Notes: a model not told the origin generated them from the letters alone. A DNA stretch of 24,144 nt from JBAZDV01 sp041669745 (GCA_041669745.1 JBAYAO010000012.1:1-24144); one strand, 5' to 3'; positions 7,124 through 15,579 are shown, counted from the stretch's first letter. A program made the numbers and translations.

Positions 7124-7529
7124 TTTTGGGTTTATATAGATTGTCAACTTTCGCCATCCGAAACAGTCAACGTTGTTATCAGAATACCAAAATGATACTT
7201 TCGTTACATCCGGAGCAGTATGTGGCGGCTCGTTAAAAAAGAGATCAGCAGCATCGGGGCACTGCCTCTAAGAAATTTGGAGGATACTACTTGGGCGTAA
7301 ATTAAGATTCCCGGCAGAGCTTACCGGGATTATGACAGATCGTAATCTCTTAAGTCCGATCCAAAGTCCGTCGCGAAGAGGAAAACCACGACCTGGCTCC
7401 TTTTCCTGTTATCGTGCAACATGGATCCATCTTACGTCCGTCATCAGTTCTCTTTTTTACTTTTGATGAAATCGGTTCTCACCTCCCTACACTATAGACA
7501 TTGTTTTTCTACTATATATAATACATTAT

Positions 7530-7544
7530 TTACGATATTCGTAA
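7530..7544. promoter_or_regulatory. Perfect 15-base palindrome, candidate operator
   Basis: TTACGA and TCGTAA are separated by TAT in the middle of an A/T-rich block that also contains ACTATATATAATAC just upstream. The 6-3-6 layout is typical of a dimeric regulator's binding site. The nearest candidate regulator is the winged-helix protein encoded about 400 bases to the left. This assignment is inference only. Confidence 0.35.
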
Positions 7545-7741
7545 TATAAACGATAAATAACTACATATTTGGTAGTGTTAAAGCAATTTATCGAATAGTA
7601 CTTTTCCAGAATGGCAGATCATCTTCACGGTTAGTATCATGTCTCTGTTACAAATTTATCTTCAGTTTTACAAAATGCAGTTTTCCGTCGTGATGTGGTA
7701 TTAGATGAATCCCTCATCTGCATTCGTGGCTTTATGGATGA

Positions 7742-7749
7742 TTTATATC
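7742..7749 (+). promoter_or_regulatory. Box A of the first Sel1 gene
   Basis: GATTTATATCAC contains a good TATA element whose centre lies about 33 bases before the ATG at 7779, placing transcription start near 7772. It lies inside the longer GTG-initiated frame, which argues for the ATG at 7779 as the true start. Confidence 0.55.
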
Positions 7750-7778
7750 ACAGTTTACAGATAACCGGGTGTGGGATT

Positions 7779-8702
7779 ATGGATGAAAAGGATATGGCCC
7801 GCAGTCCTGATGCGGATTATGAGATGGCGGCGAGGTACGAGGTCGGACAGGGTGTGGAACCGGACTATATAAGAGCTGCTGAATATTACAGAAAGGCGGC
7901 AGAGAACGGACACGCCGGGGCTCAGTGCGGTCTCGCAGGCATGTACATGGCAGGTAAAGGGGTCGAAAAGGACCATCAGGAGGGCATAAGACTTTTCAGG
8001 CTTTCCGCGGCTCAGGGATTTCCAGAGGCGCAGTTCAATCTCGGTATGGTATACTGGGGAGGTTACGGGATTGAACAGGATTACGATAAGGCCAGAGAAT
8101 GGTTTCTGAAGGCTGCTGAAAACGGCAATCTCGGTGCCACGGTAGAACTCGGAATGATCTATTTCTACGGTCAGGGTGTCAAGACAGATTTCGAAGAGTC
8201 GGCGAAATGGTTCCTCAGATCTGCGAAAATGGGTGATGCGCTGTCGCAATTCAAGATCGCTTTCATGTATGAAGAGGGCACGGGTGTAGAAAAGAATATG
8301 GCGGAGTCGGTGCGCTGGTACAAAGCATCAGCAATGCAGAATATTCCAGAGGCGCAGTTCAAAGTCGCTGCATTCTGTTACGAGGGCGCGGTTGTCGAGA
8401 AAAATGATGAGGAAGCATACAGGTTGTACACCTGCGCTGCGGAGGCTGGTTTGATACCGGCCATGTTCAATCTTGCCATGCTATACTATTCGGAGGATAC
8501 GGATGAAGGTTATAAAAATGCCTTCAGATGGTACAAAAAGGCTGCTGAACAGAACGATGCCGATGCGCAGTTCTTCTTAGGTCGAATGTACCTCGAAGGG
8601 AAAGGGGTGCAGTCGGATATGAGGGAGGCGATGACGTGGATGAGGGTCTCGGCGGATAACGGCAACGAATATGCGAAAGAGATAATCACTCATGTCGAAT
8701 AG
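7779..8702 (+). CDS. Sel1-repeat protein (eight repeats)
   Basis: A 307-residue protein built almost entirely of eight Sel1-like (TPR-related) repeats of about 36 residues from residue 12 to the end. Each follows the pattern AQxxLGxMYxxGxGVxxDxxxAxxWxxKAAExG. Repeat 7 is one residue short. There is no signal peptide or membrane segment from the chosen start, so it is probably cytoplasmic. Sel1 repeats form superhelical scaffolds for protein-protein contacts; the partner is unknown. The ATG at 7779 is chosen over the GTG at 7695 because a box A lies at 7742-7749 and GGGTGTGG precedes the ATG. A related Sel1 protein is coupled to an Hsp70-like gene 3.7 kb downstream. A T run (8726-8730) after the stop may end transcription. 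Confidence 0.88.
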   Translation: MDEKDMARSPDADYEMAARYEVGQGVEPDYIRAAEYYRKAAENGHAGAQCGLAGMYMAGKGVEKDHQEGIRLFRLSAAQGFPEAQFNLGMVYWGGYGIEQDYDKAREWFLKAAENGNLGATVELGMIYFYGQGVKTDFEESAKWFLRSAKMGDALSQFKIAFMYEEGTGVEKNMAESVRWYKASAMQNIPEAQFKVAAFCYEGAVVEKNDEEAYRLYTCAAEAGLIPAMFNLAMLYYSEDTDEGYKNAFRWYKKAAEQNDADAQFFLGRMYLEGKGVQSDMREAMTWMRVSADNGNEYAKEIITHVE

Positions 8703-9106
8703 AAACACTGAAGATCGGCAGAGTCTTTTTCATTATATACGATGGGACCGTTTATCCGCTCACAAATTGAACAAAGTCCTTGCGATCCCCCTTCGGGTTG
8801 GTACACATGTCGTCATACAGCACCGGCGGCACATTCTCTGTCATGGATGAAGTTATTCTTCAATGGCACCGTTGCACATCATACCGGACGGTACATAATA
8901 TTCCGGATAACGGATAAGCGTTAAATTTGTCGCGCATCAGGGATGTTCCCGTCACGGTACACGACTTTTCTTTTCCCTCCGCACAAGGGACCTCAGCAGA
9001 TATACGACCGTACAGTTCCGACGAATCCCATTACCGTAAATGATCACAGTCTTTTGAATGGGAAGTGTTTAAGAATACAGTACAGGATTACAATGCCAGT
9101 GATGGA
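8703..9106. other. Gene-free stretch before fhs; possible long leader or small RNA
   Basis: No credible protein frame is present; a short frame at 8742-8924 has no coding features. A good box A-like CATTATATAC lies at 8731-8740, just after a T run. If used, transcription would start near 8763 and leave about 340 untranslated bases before the fhs ATG. Small inverted repeats are visible (CCGGA/TCCGG and ACCGT/ACGGT near 8870-8905, GGGA-TGT-TCCC near 8939-8950). No known riboswitch or RNA class was recognised. Confidence 0.35.
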
Positions 9107-10780
9107 ATGAAGACCGATCTTGAGATTGCTAGTGAAGCAAAGGTTAGGACAATAGCTGATATTGCCGCAGACATCGATATTCCGGCGGAAGATCTGGTTC
9201 CCTACGGCAGATATATTGCAAAAGTACCGATCTCAACACTGTCGAGATTCAAAGACAGACCAAACGGTAAACTCATTCTCGTTACAGCTATCACTGCAAC
9301 TTCTGCCGGAGAAGGAAAAACGGTGACGACGATAGGTCTCATACAGGGAATGAGTAAACTCGGAAAAAAAGTGGTAGGGGCGCTGAGAGAACCCTCGATC
9401 GGACCGACGTTCGGTATAAAGGGAGGGGCGACGGGCGGAGGCTATTCGCAAGTATACCCAATGTGGGACATAGACCTTCATTTCACAGGCGATATTCATG
9501 CGGTCAGTGCAGCTCACAATCTGCTTTCGGCCATGACCGAAAACCATATTGCAAAAGGCAATGAGCTGGGCATAGATCCGACGCAGATAACTCTTAAGAA
9601 AGCGATCGATATGGATTGTCGCGAATTGAGGAACATCGTGGTCGGACTGGGTGGAAAGTCATTGGGGGGCGTACCGCATGAAAGTGGTTTTCTCATTACA
9701 TCCGCATCGGAGATATCTGCGATTCTTGCGCTGTCATCCGATTTTGATGATCTCAGGGCAAGACTGGAGAAAATAATCGTGGGATATTCGTTCGGTGGAA
9801 AGCCGGTTACAGCAAAGGATATCGGTTGCGTAGGCGCTATGCTGGTTCTGCTGAAGGATGCGATCAATCCAAATCTGGTGCAGACACTGGAGGGACAGCC
9901 GGTATTCGTTCACGGATTTCCATTTGCGAACATTGCGCATGGTTCAAACAGTATTATCGCGACCAGAACAGCACTCAAATTAGGTGACTATGCGGTCACA
10001 GAGGCCGGCTTTGCCGCCGATCTAGGTGCGGAAAAGTTCATGGACATCGTATGCAGGCAGGCAGGTTTTTCACCAGATTGCGTTGTGATAGTGGCATCGG
10101 TACGTGCATTGATGATGCATGGTGGTGCTGATCTGAACGATGGACCTTCAATGAATGGAAAAACACTGGCATCGGGTTTCTCAAATCTGGATAAACACAT
10201 TTCCAATCTCAGGATGTACGGAGTTCCGGTTGTAGTGGCCATCAATCGTTTTCCAGACGATCGGAACGAATATATAGATCAGGTCAAGGCGCACTGCGAA
10301 ACCCTGGGTGTTCCGTCGGCCGAATCAGACGTCTTCCTAAGAGGCGGCGAAGGTGGAAAGGCGCTCGCTCAGAAAGTCATCGATACGATGGCCGCAGAGA
10401 GCTCTGATTTCAGATTCCTCTATTCACTGGATAAGAGCATAAAGGAGAAGATCGAGACAATCGGAAAATCCGTATATGGTGCCGCAATGGTGAACTATCT
10501 TCCAACGGCGGAAAGATCGATCAGGATGTTGGAAGATGCGGGATACGGTAGTCTTCCGGTATGCATAGCAAAGACGCAGGCATCTATATCTGACGATCCT
10601 AAGCGCAAAGGAGCACCTACAGGGTGGAAATTGACGGTCAAAGAGATTCAGATCTCCGCAGGTGCCGGATTCATAGTTCCGATATGCGGTCAGATGACAC
10701 TCATGCCCGGTCTCCCGAAAGTTCCCGCGGCCACTTTCATCGACATGGATCGAAACGGACACATCGTCGGGTTGAAATGA
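9107..10780 (+). CDS. fhs: Formate-tetrahydrofolate ligase
   Basis: A 557-residue enzyme that makes 10-formyl-tetrahydrofolate from formate, ATP and tetrahydrofolate in the cytoplasm. The length equals the usual bacterial enzyme. The nucleotide-binding loop TATSAGEGKT lies at residues 63-72 (TPxPAGEGKT in most homologues), and the signature REPSIGPTFGIKGGATGGGYSQV lies at about 94-116. The ATG at 9107 is preferred because MKTDLEIASEAK is the normal opening of the family; a GTG at 9065 would add 14 unmatched residues. Most methanogens use tetrahydromethanopterin for one-carbon transfer. This enzyme therefore suggests a folate-based C1 supply, as known for Methanomassiliicoccales that lack the H4MPT methyl branch. 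No folD is in the window. Confidence 0.96.
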   Translation: MKTDLEIASEAKVRTIADIAADIDIPAEDLVPYGRYIAKVPISTLSRFKDRPNGKLILVTAITATSAGEGKTVTTIGLIQGMSKLGKKVVGALREPSIGPTFGIKGGATGGGYSQVYPMWDIDLHFTGDIHAVSAAHNLLSAMTENHIAKGNELGIDPTQITLKKAIDMDCRELRNIVVGLGGKSLGGVPHESGFLITSASEISAILALSSDFDDLRARLEKIIVGYSFGGKPVTAKDIGCVGAMLVLLKDAINPNLVQTLEGQPVFVHGFPFANIAHGSNSIIATRTALKLGDYAVTEAGFAADLGAEKFMDIVCRQAGFSPDCVVIVASVRALMMHGGADLNDGPSMNGKTLASGFSNLDKHISNLRMYGVPVVVAINRFPDDRNEYIDQVKAHCETLGVPSAESDVFLRGGEGGKALAQKVIDTMAAESSDFRFLYSLDKSIKEKIETIGKSVYGAAMVNYLPTAERSIRMLEDAGYGSLPVCIAKTQASISDDPKRKGAPTGWKLTVKEIQISAGAGFIVPICGQMTLMPGLPKVPAATFIDMDRNGHIVGLK

Positions 10781-10852
10781 GTCTCGTAGCAACTGTTAAA
10801 ATTCCGTAAATGTTAATGAAGTACGGGGTTGCCGTAAAGTGAGGGGACGGGG

Positions 10853-12361
10853 TTGACTGAAGATTATTACGTAGGTATAGACCTAGGAACGGTCAACAGC
10901 TGTTTGGCTTATGTGGATCAAAGGGGCGAGGTTAAAGCGGCCTACGGAACTGACGGCAAGGACATCCTGCCGTCAGTCGTGCTTTTTACCGATCAGGGCA
11001 AGATAGTCGGTAACAAGGCGAAGGAATTATCATCAAGGGACAACATGAATTACGTCGTTTCCGGTTTCAAGAGACAGATGGGAACCGGTTATACGAGAAA
11101 GATCAACGACAGGTCGTATACTCCGATAGAACTCTCTGCCATAATCCTGAAGAAACTGATTTCCGATTTTGAAAAAACAAAAGGTTTCATGGTCAGAAAG
11201 GCAGTGATCACCGTTCCGGGGGATTACGGGGATATAGAAAGGAATGCCACACTGGGGGCTGCGAGGATAGTTGGTATAGAACATGCGGAACTGCTCAACG
11301 AATCCGTTGCGGCCGCACTGTCGTATGGCATGGGGCGCGGAAATGCCGTCAACAGGACGATCATCGTTTACGATCTCGGCGGAGGAACGTTCGATGCCAC
11401 CGTCCTGAAGATCTCAGACGGAAATTTTCGGACGCTCTCACTGGAAGGAAATAAGAATCTGGGGGGAAAGGACTGGGACCTCCAGCTGGCAAGCATAATT
11501 CAGAAAAAAGTGTTGGATACCGCAGGTCTCTCGGCGGAGGACATAGAATCGGATGCCGTGTTCAGGAAAGACGTCATGTATGAGGCCGAGAAACAAAAGG
11601 AGTTGCTCACATTCCAGGACAGGGCAGTGAGTTCGATCGATGTCAACGGTATTCCGATAACATATACCGTCAGGAGGGAAGAGCTCGAGGAGGCGACGGC
11701 TTGGTTGATGGCGAAGACCATTGAGTTGGTGGGCTATGCACTGAGGAATGCAAAACTTCAGATGAACTCCATCGACGAGATCGTCCTCGTGGGCGGAGCG
11801 ACACTGATGCCCCAGGTCATGAGATCCCTGGAAGACGCGTATCCATCCACCAGTATCCAATTTTTCGATCCAGAACACGCGGTGGCAAGAGGTGCTGCGA
11901 TATACTCCGAGTCCGTCTTCGGAAAGAGGGATATCAATGTAGTCAGTGTACTGAGCAAGACATTCGGGATAATGGCGGGCATAGACGGACAGGAAAAAGT
12001 GTGCAACATCCTCTACAGGAATGTTCCGTTGCCGATGGAAAACACACTGATGTGCAGACCTAAGAGGGATGAGCAGAAGGACATCGAGATAGCGGTCTAT
12101 AAGTCGAATGCGAGGACGGGCGATGATTTCATCGATCCAGAGAAGGCAAAACTGGTATCAAAGTTCGTCTTTCCATTGCCAGGCAAGGTATCCAGGGGAA
12201 GGACCAGACTGGCTGTGAGATTTGCAGCGGATGTGGAAGGAAGACTGAGGGTCTCCGTGGATTGTAACGGAAAGGTAGTCGACTGCGATCTTTCCGAAGG
12301 CGTATCGCTTTCAGAGAAGGAGATCCTCGAAGCAGGATCGAAGTTAGGGGGTGTCGTCTGA
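10853..12361 (+). CDS. Hsp70/DnaK-family ATPase lacking the C-terminal lid
   Basis: A 502-residue protein with a full Hsp70 nucleotide-binding domain. The phosphate-1 motif VGIDLGTVNSC lies at residues 7-17, phosphate-2 VYDLGGGTFD at 172-181, the adenosine motif IVLVGGATLMP at 310-320, and DPEHAVARGAA at 339-349. About 150 residues follow. They may form a reduced beta substrate-binding domain, but the alpha-helical lid and the tail of DnaK (about 640 residues) are missing. The start is TTG at 10853, supported by GAGGGGACGG just upstream. The stop TGA shares its A with the ATG of the Sel1 gene, so the two proteins are made together. It is not the housekeeping DnaK, since no dnaJ or grpE is near. 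Most likely it is a specialised chaperone or an actin-like ATPase with a Sel1 partner. Confidence 0.9.
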   Translation: MTEDYYVGIDLGTVNSCLAYVDQRGEVKAAYGTDGKDILPSVVLFTDQGKIVGNKAKELSSRDNMNYVVSGFKRQMGTGYTRKINDRSYTPIELSAIILKKLISDFEKTKGFMVRKAVITVPGDYGDIERNATLGAARIVGIEHAELLNESVAAALSYGMGRGNAVNRTIIVYDLGGGTFDATVLKISDGNFRTLSLEGNKNLGGKDWDLQLASIIQKKVLDTAGLSAEDIESDAVFRKDVMYEAEKQKELLTFQDRAVSSIDVNGIPITYTVRREELEEATAWLMAKTIELVGYALRNAKLQMNSIDEIVLVGGATLMPQVMRSLEDAYPSTSIQFFDPEHAVARGAAIYSESVFGKRDINVVSVLSKTFGIMAGIDGQEKVCNILYRNVPLPMENTLMCRPKRDEQKDIEIAVYKSNARTGDDFIDPEKAKLVSKFVFPLPGKVSRGRTRLAVRFAADVEGRLRVSVDCNGKVVDCDLSEGVSLSEKEILEAGSKLGGVV

Positions 12362-13305
12362 TGGATCGAGCGAATGGACAGCAGTTGTATGACGAAGGGC
12401 GTAAGATTCTTCTGGGCAGGGAAGACGAGTCTGTCAAACACGGTATTGAATTGATAAAGAAGGCCGCGGAAACAGGGAATCCATATGCACAGAATGATTA
12501 TGCTAAGATGCTGTACAACGGGGACATGGTCTACAGGGATGTAGTGACATCCCACAGCTGGTTTGTAAAGGCCGCCGAGCAGGGTATAGACGAGTCCCAA
12601 TACTACGTCGGCCTTGCGTATTACACTGGAAATCCAGTCAACAGGGACCACGACGAGGCGATGAGGTGGTTCATGCTCTCTGCCGAGCAGGGTTATGCAA
12701 AAGCGCAATACCATGTTGGTGTGTGCTACTACAACGGATACGGGGTCTTCAAAGATTACAGGGAGGCACTGAGGTGGTTCATGCTCTCCGCGGACAGAGG
12801 ATTCTCCGGTGCACGCGTTGCATTGGGTGATGCATTCTCGGATATCAATAATCCCGAACGCGACTACAAACAGGCATTCCGGCTCTACAGATTGGCGTCA
12901 GATTCAGGAGATTCCGATGGTCATTACAAGCTCGGACTTGCATACTACAACGGCAAAGGTGTCCCGGCGAATTATATAGCAGCCTCCAAACTGTTCAGGA
13001 AGGGTGTGGAAGCGAAACACTACGGATGCGTATACATGCTCGGAAAGATGTATGAGGAAGGTCAAGGGGTGGAGGCAGATCATAACAACGCGATAAGGCT
13101 GCTGTCTCAGGCATCGCTCAACGGTAATAGGGATGCGAAGATCCTTCTGGAGGAGATGTCCTCCAAAGAGAAGGGAAGGATCAGGAAAATAGAACCGGCG
13201 ATAATATCGTTCCCAACTTCGGATACACCGGACGTCATCGCAAAGGTCAAGGGTGCGGAAAGCGGCGTAGGAGGTCTGTTCGGATTTTTTCGTAAGAAAG
13301 AATAA
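12361..13305 (+). CDS. Sel1-repeat protein coupled to the Hsp70-like gene
   Basis: A 314-residue protein. About seven Sel1 repeats span residues 15-267, for example AQYHVGVCYYNGYGVFKDYREALRWFMLSADRG. A non-repeat C-terminal tail (about 268-314) ends GGLFGFFRKKE, a short hydrophobic-basic end that might touch a membrane or partner. The ATG overlaps the TGA of the Hsp70-like gene (ATGA-type overlap), which predicts coupled translation and fixed stoichiometry. TPR-class proteins are common Hsp70 co-chaperones, so a role as dedicated adaptor is plausible but not shown. A perfect hairpin begins at its stop codon. It resembles the Sel1 protein at 7779-8702 in repeat type but is a separate sequence. 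Confidence 0.88.
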   Translation: MDRANGQQLYDEGRKILLGREDESVKHGIELIKKAAETGNPYAQNDYAKMLYNGDMVYRDVVTSHSWFVKAAEQGIDESQYYVGLAYYTGNPVNRDHDEAMRWFMLSAEQGYAKAQYHVGVCYYNGYGVFKDYREALRWFMLSADRGFSGARVALGDAFSDINNPERDYKQAFRLYRLASDSGDSDGHYKLGLAYYNGKGVPANYIAASKLFRKGVEAKHYGCVYMLGKMYEEGQGVEADHNNAIRLLSQASLNGNRDAKILLEEMSSKEKGRIRKIEPAIISFPTSDTPDVIAKVKGAESGVGGLFGFFRKKE

Positions 13306-13323
13306 TGTATTCTTTAATACATT
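13304..13323. repeat. Perfect 8-base inverted repeat after the Hsp70/Sel1 pair
   Basis: AATGTATT and AATACATT flank the 4-base loop CTTT, starting inside the stop codon of the Sel1 gene. It is A/T-rich and has no following T run, so it is a weak terminator candidate. It could equally be a regulator site for the downstream CoA-ligase gene, whose box A lies 25 bases away. Confidence 0.5.
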
Positions 13324-13346
13324 GATGGTACAAAAAGTACATGTAT

Positions 13347-13356
13347 TGATATATCA
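13347..13356 (+). promoter_or_regulatory. Box A of the CoA-ligase gene
   Basis: The palindromic TGATATATCA is centred about 36 bases before the ATG at 13387. No ribosome site is seen before that ATG, so the message probably has a very short leader. Confidence 0.5.
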
Positions 13357-13386
13357 TCGTTCCATTCATGTACCTCAGCGATATTC

Positions 13387-14619
13387 ATGATGACCCGCGA
13401 CCAGTTCAGAACAATAAGCGAGGAGCTGTCCGTTATCAAGGACAGAAGTCCGTTCTACAGGCGGAAATACGAAGGTATTGACCTATCCGAGATAAAGGAC
13501 ATGGAAGATTTCAAGAAACTTCCATTGACTGACAAATATGAACTTCGGGATGCCTATCCCCTTGGGCTCCAATCGGTTCAGGACGAAGATGTCGTAAGGA
13601 TACATTCGTCATCCGGTACAACGGGAACGCCGGTCATAATCCCATACACGAGACAGGACGTCGAAGATTGGGCAGCGATGTTCGAACGCTGTTACAGAAT
13701 GGCGGGAGTGACGGACCTTGACAGGGTACAGGTCACACCCGGTTACGGACTGTGGACGGCAGGGATCGGTTTCCAATCGGGCGCTGAGCGTCTCGGTGCC
13801 ATGGTCATTCCAATGGGCCCCGGAAATACGGACAAGCAGATCAAGATGATGGAGGATCTCAAAAGCACGGTACTGTGTTCCACGTCCTCGTATGCGCTGT
13901 TGTTGGCAGAGGAGATAACCGCACGTAAAAAGAAGGAAAACATACATCTAAAAAAGGCACTGATAGGTTCCGAACGCTGGGGAGACAAGATGCGCGACCG
14001 CATCGCGAGGGAACTGGGAGTGGAGCTCTATGACATATACGGTCTCACGGAGATATACGGTCCAGGAATAGGTATCAGCTGTGGGAACAACAGCGGGATC
14101 CACTATTGGGACGATTATGTGTACTGCGAGATAATCGATCCGAAGACCGGAAAAAATGTCCCTGACGGTGAATACGGCGAGCTGGTGATCACAACACTGA
14201 GAAAACAGGGCGCACCGCTCATAAGATACAGAACGCATGATCTTACGCGCATAATCCCGGGGGAGTGTGTCTGCGGTTCCGGATTTCCGCGCATAGACAT
14301 ACTCATCGGACGTACCGATGACATGGTGAAGGTAAAAGGTGTCAATATATTCCCGGGGCAGATCGATGAGCTGTTGAACGACATCGATGGTGTGAGTAGT
14401 GAATATCAGGTTATAATCGACCATCTGAACGGGAAGGACATCATGACGCTTTTCTTCGAGACAGGCATCGATAGGGACGGATATGAAAAATTGGAATCTA
14501 TCGTACGTGACAGGTTCAAAGGGAGAATAGGCATAACTATCGTTCCGAAGGCGGTACCGATCGGAGATCTGCCGCGTAGTGAGAAGAAGTCCAATCGTAT
14601 CTTCGACAACCGTTACTGA
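13387..14619 (+). CDS. Phenylacetate-CoA ligase-type (PaaK-like) adenylate-forming enzyme
   Basis: A 410-residue member of the short PaaK branch of acyl/aryl-CoA synthetases, which activate a carboxylic acid with ATP and transfer it to coenzyme A. The phosphate-binding loop SSSGTTGTP lies at residues 74-82. YGLTEIYGPGIG fits the A5 motif and YRTHDLTRI the A7 region; GRTDDMVKVKGVNIFPGQI is the A8 hinge. The expected C-terminal lysine region is present (SEKKSNRIFD). In methanogens such enzymes often work with indolepyruvate oxidoreductases in the breakdown or salvage of aromatic amino acids, but iorAB is not in view. The actual acid is unknown. Its stop codon directly abuts the stop of the convergent rfcS gene, with no base between them. 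Confidence 0.9.
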   Translation: MMTRDQFRTISEELSVIKDRSPFYRRKYEGIDLSEIKDMEDFKKLPLTDKYELRDAYPLGLQSVQDEDVVRIHSSSGTTGTPVIIPYTRQDVEDWAAMFERCYRMAGVTDLDRVQVTPGYGLWTAGIGFQSGAERLGAMVIPMGPGNTDKQIKMMEDLKSTVLCSTSSYALLLAEEITARKKKENIHLKKALIGSERWGDKMRDRIARELGVELYDIYGLTEIYGPGIGISCGNNSGIHYWDDYVYCEIIDPKTGKNVPDGEYGELVITTLRKQGAPLIRYRTHDLTRIIPGECVCGSGFPRIDILIGRTDDMVKVKGVNIFPGQIDELLNDIDGVSSEYQVIIDHLNGKDIMTLFFETGIDRDGYEKLESIVRDRFKGRIGITIVPKAVPIGDLPRSEKKSNRIFDNRY

Positions 14620-15579
14620 TCATCTTTTCGTGCCGCCGATCATCACAAGATATGCAAGCAGTGCTTCCAACTGGATGCGTTCGTTGCTTCCTTCGACTAT
14701 ACGGAATTCGATCTCACCGGTTTTGTCCATAAGTCTGACCTTTTCCACGTCTGTGATGCTGAGTTCGAAGAAGGAAGAGTGGATCTGCTTTATTATATCC
14801 TGTCCCGATAGGCCGTACATTATCATAATCTCATCCAGGTTGTCTCTGGCGCCGACGAAATTTCCGGAAAGTGCTGTCTCCAGCATCTTCTTCACTTCTT
14901 CCGGATTGGCCATCCCGGTCGTTTGATAGATCGTATCTATGTCTATCGGCTTATCGAGAGATGCCGCCACCTGAAGGGAGTTCACTGCGCGTCTCATATC
15001 GCCTCTGGCAACATGAATCAGAGCCTCAAGAGCATCATCGTCGATCTTGACATTTTCGGAATCTACTATCTTACTCAGGAATTTCCTTATATCGTCCTGC
15101 GTAAGGGGTTTGAACCTGAACACCGCGCATCTGGATTGAATCGGATCTATGATCTTGGACGAATAATTGCACGAAAGGATGAAACGGCAGATCTTGGAGT
15201 ATTTCTCCATTGTCCTTCTCAAAGCTGCCTGTGCGTCAGAGGTCAGGGCGTCTGCTTCATCCATGAAGATTATCTTGAACTCTGCACCGCCCAGGGGTGC
15301 CGTTCTGGCGAATTCCTTGATTTTGCCTCTGACAACATCGATCCCCCTCTCGTCTGAGGCGTTCAGTTCTATGAAGTTACCCTTCCAATCATCACCGAAC
15401 ATCTCTCTGGCCATAGCGAGGGAGCATGTGGTCTTTCCTGTTCCTGCAGGTCCGGTGAGTAACAGATGGGGCATGTTCCTTGATGAGACATAAGCTTCAA
15501 GTCTTTCGACGGCGTGCTTTTGACCAATGACATCTTTGAGATTCTTCGGTCTGTATTTCTCGGTCCAAATTTCATTCAT
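14620..15579 (-). CDS. rfcS: Replication factor C small subunit
   Basis: A 319-residue AAA+ clamp-loader subunit that, with RfcL, places the PCNA sliding clamp on primed DNA. Walker A GPAGTGKT lies at residues 43-50, Walker B IIFMDEAD at 103-110, and the SRC arginine-finger motif at 149-151; the opening WTEKYRPKNLKDVIGQ is the RFC box. Length matches the archaeal family and no intein is present. The ATG at 15577-15579 is the natural start. A box A-like CTTTATGT on the minus strand (15611-15619) lies about 36 bases upstream. No rfcL gene is in the window. It ends flush against the CoA-ligase gene. Confidence 0.97.
   Translation of the reverse strand: MNEIWTEKYRPKNLKDVIGQKHAVERLEAYVSSRNMPHLLLTGPAGTGKTTCSLAMAREMFGDDWKGNFIELNASDERGIDVVRGKIKEFARTAPLGGAEFKIIFMDEADALTSDAQAALRRTMEKYSKICRFILSCNYSSKIIDPIQSRCAVFRFKPLTQDDIRKFLSKIVDSENVKIDDDALEALIHVARGDMRRAVNSLQVAASLDKPIDIDTIYQTTGMANPEEVKKMLETALSGNFVGARDNLDEIMIMYGLSGQDIIKQIHSSFFELSITDVEKVRLMDKTGEIEFRIVEGSNERIQLEALLAYLVMIGGTKR

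Larger units (their letters stand above)
7148..7778. other. Long gene-free stretch, A/T-rich toward its right end
   Basis: No convincing protein frame is present; a frame opening with GTG at 7695 is only the upstream extension of the Sel1 gene. A box A-like TTTATATA lies at 7131-7138. A hairpin TCCCGG/CCGGGA with a 9-base loop is at 7309-7329. A T-rich run TCTCTTTTTTAC lies near 7450-7460. A strongly A/T-rich block runs from 7500 to 7570 and contains the palindrome TTACGA-TAT-TCGTAA. This could hold an untranslated RNA plus regulatory sites, but no known RNA family was recognised. Confidence 0.4.

Noticed and set aside
7160..7470. RNase P RNA or signal recognition particle RNA
   Set aside because: The conserved sequence blocks of these RNAs were looked for by eye on both strands and not found.
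8742..8924. Short plus-strand frame of 60 codons between Sel1 and fhs
   Set aside because: No ribosome site, no recognisable motif and an unlikely composition; treated as non-coding.
9065..9106. GTG at 9065 as the start of fhs
   Set aside because: It adds 14 residues that do not fit the family; the ATG at 9107 gives the usual opening and the usual length.
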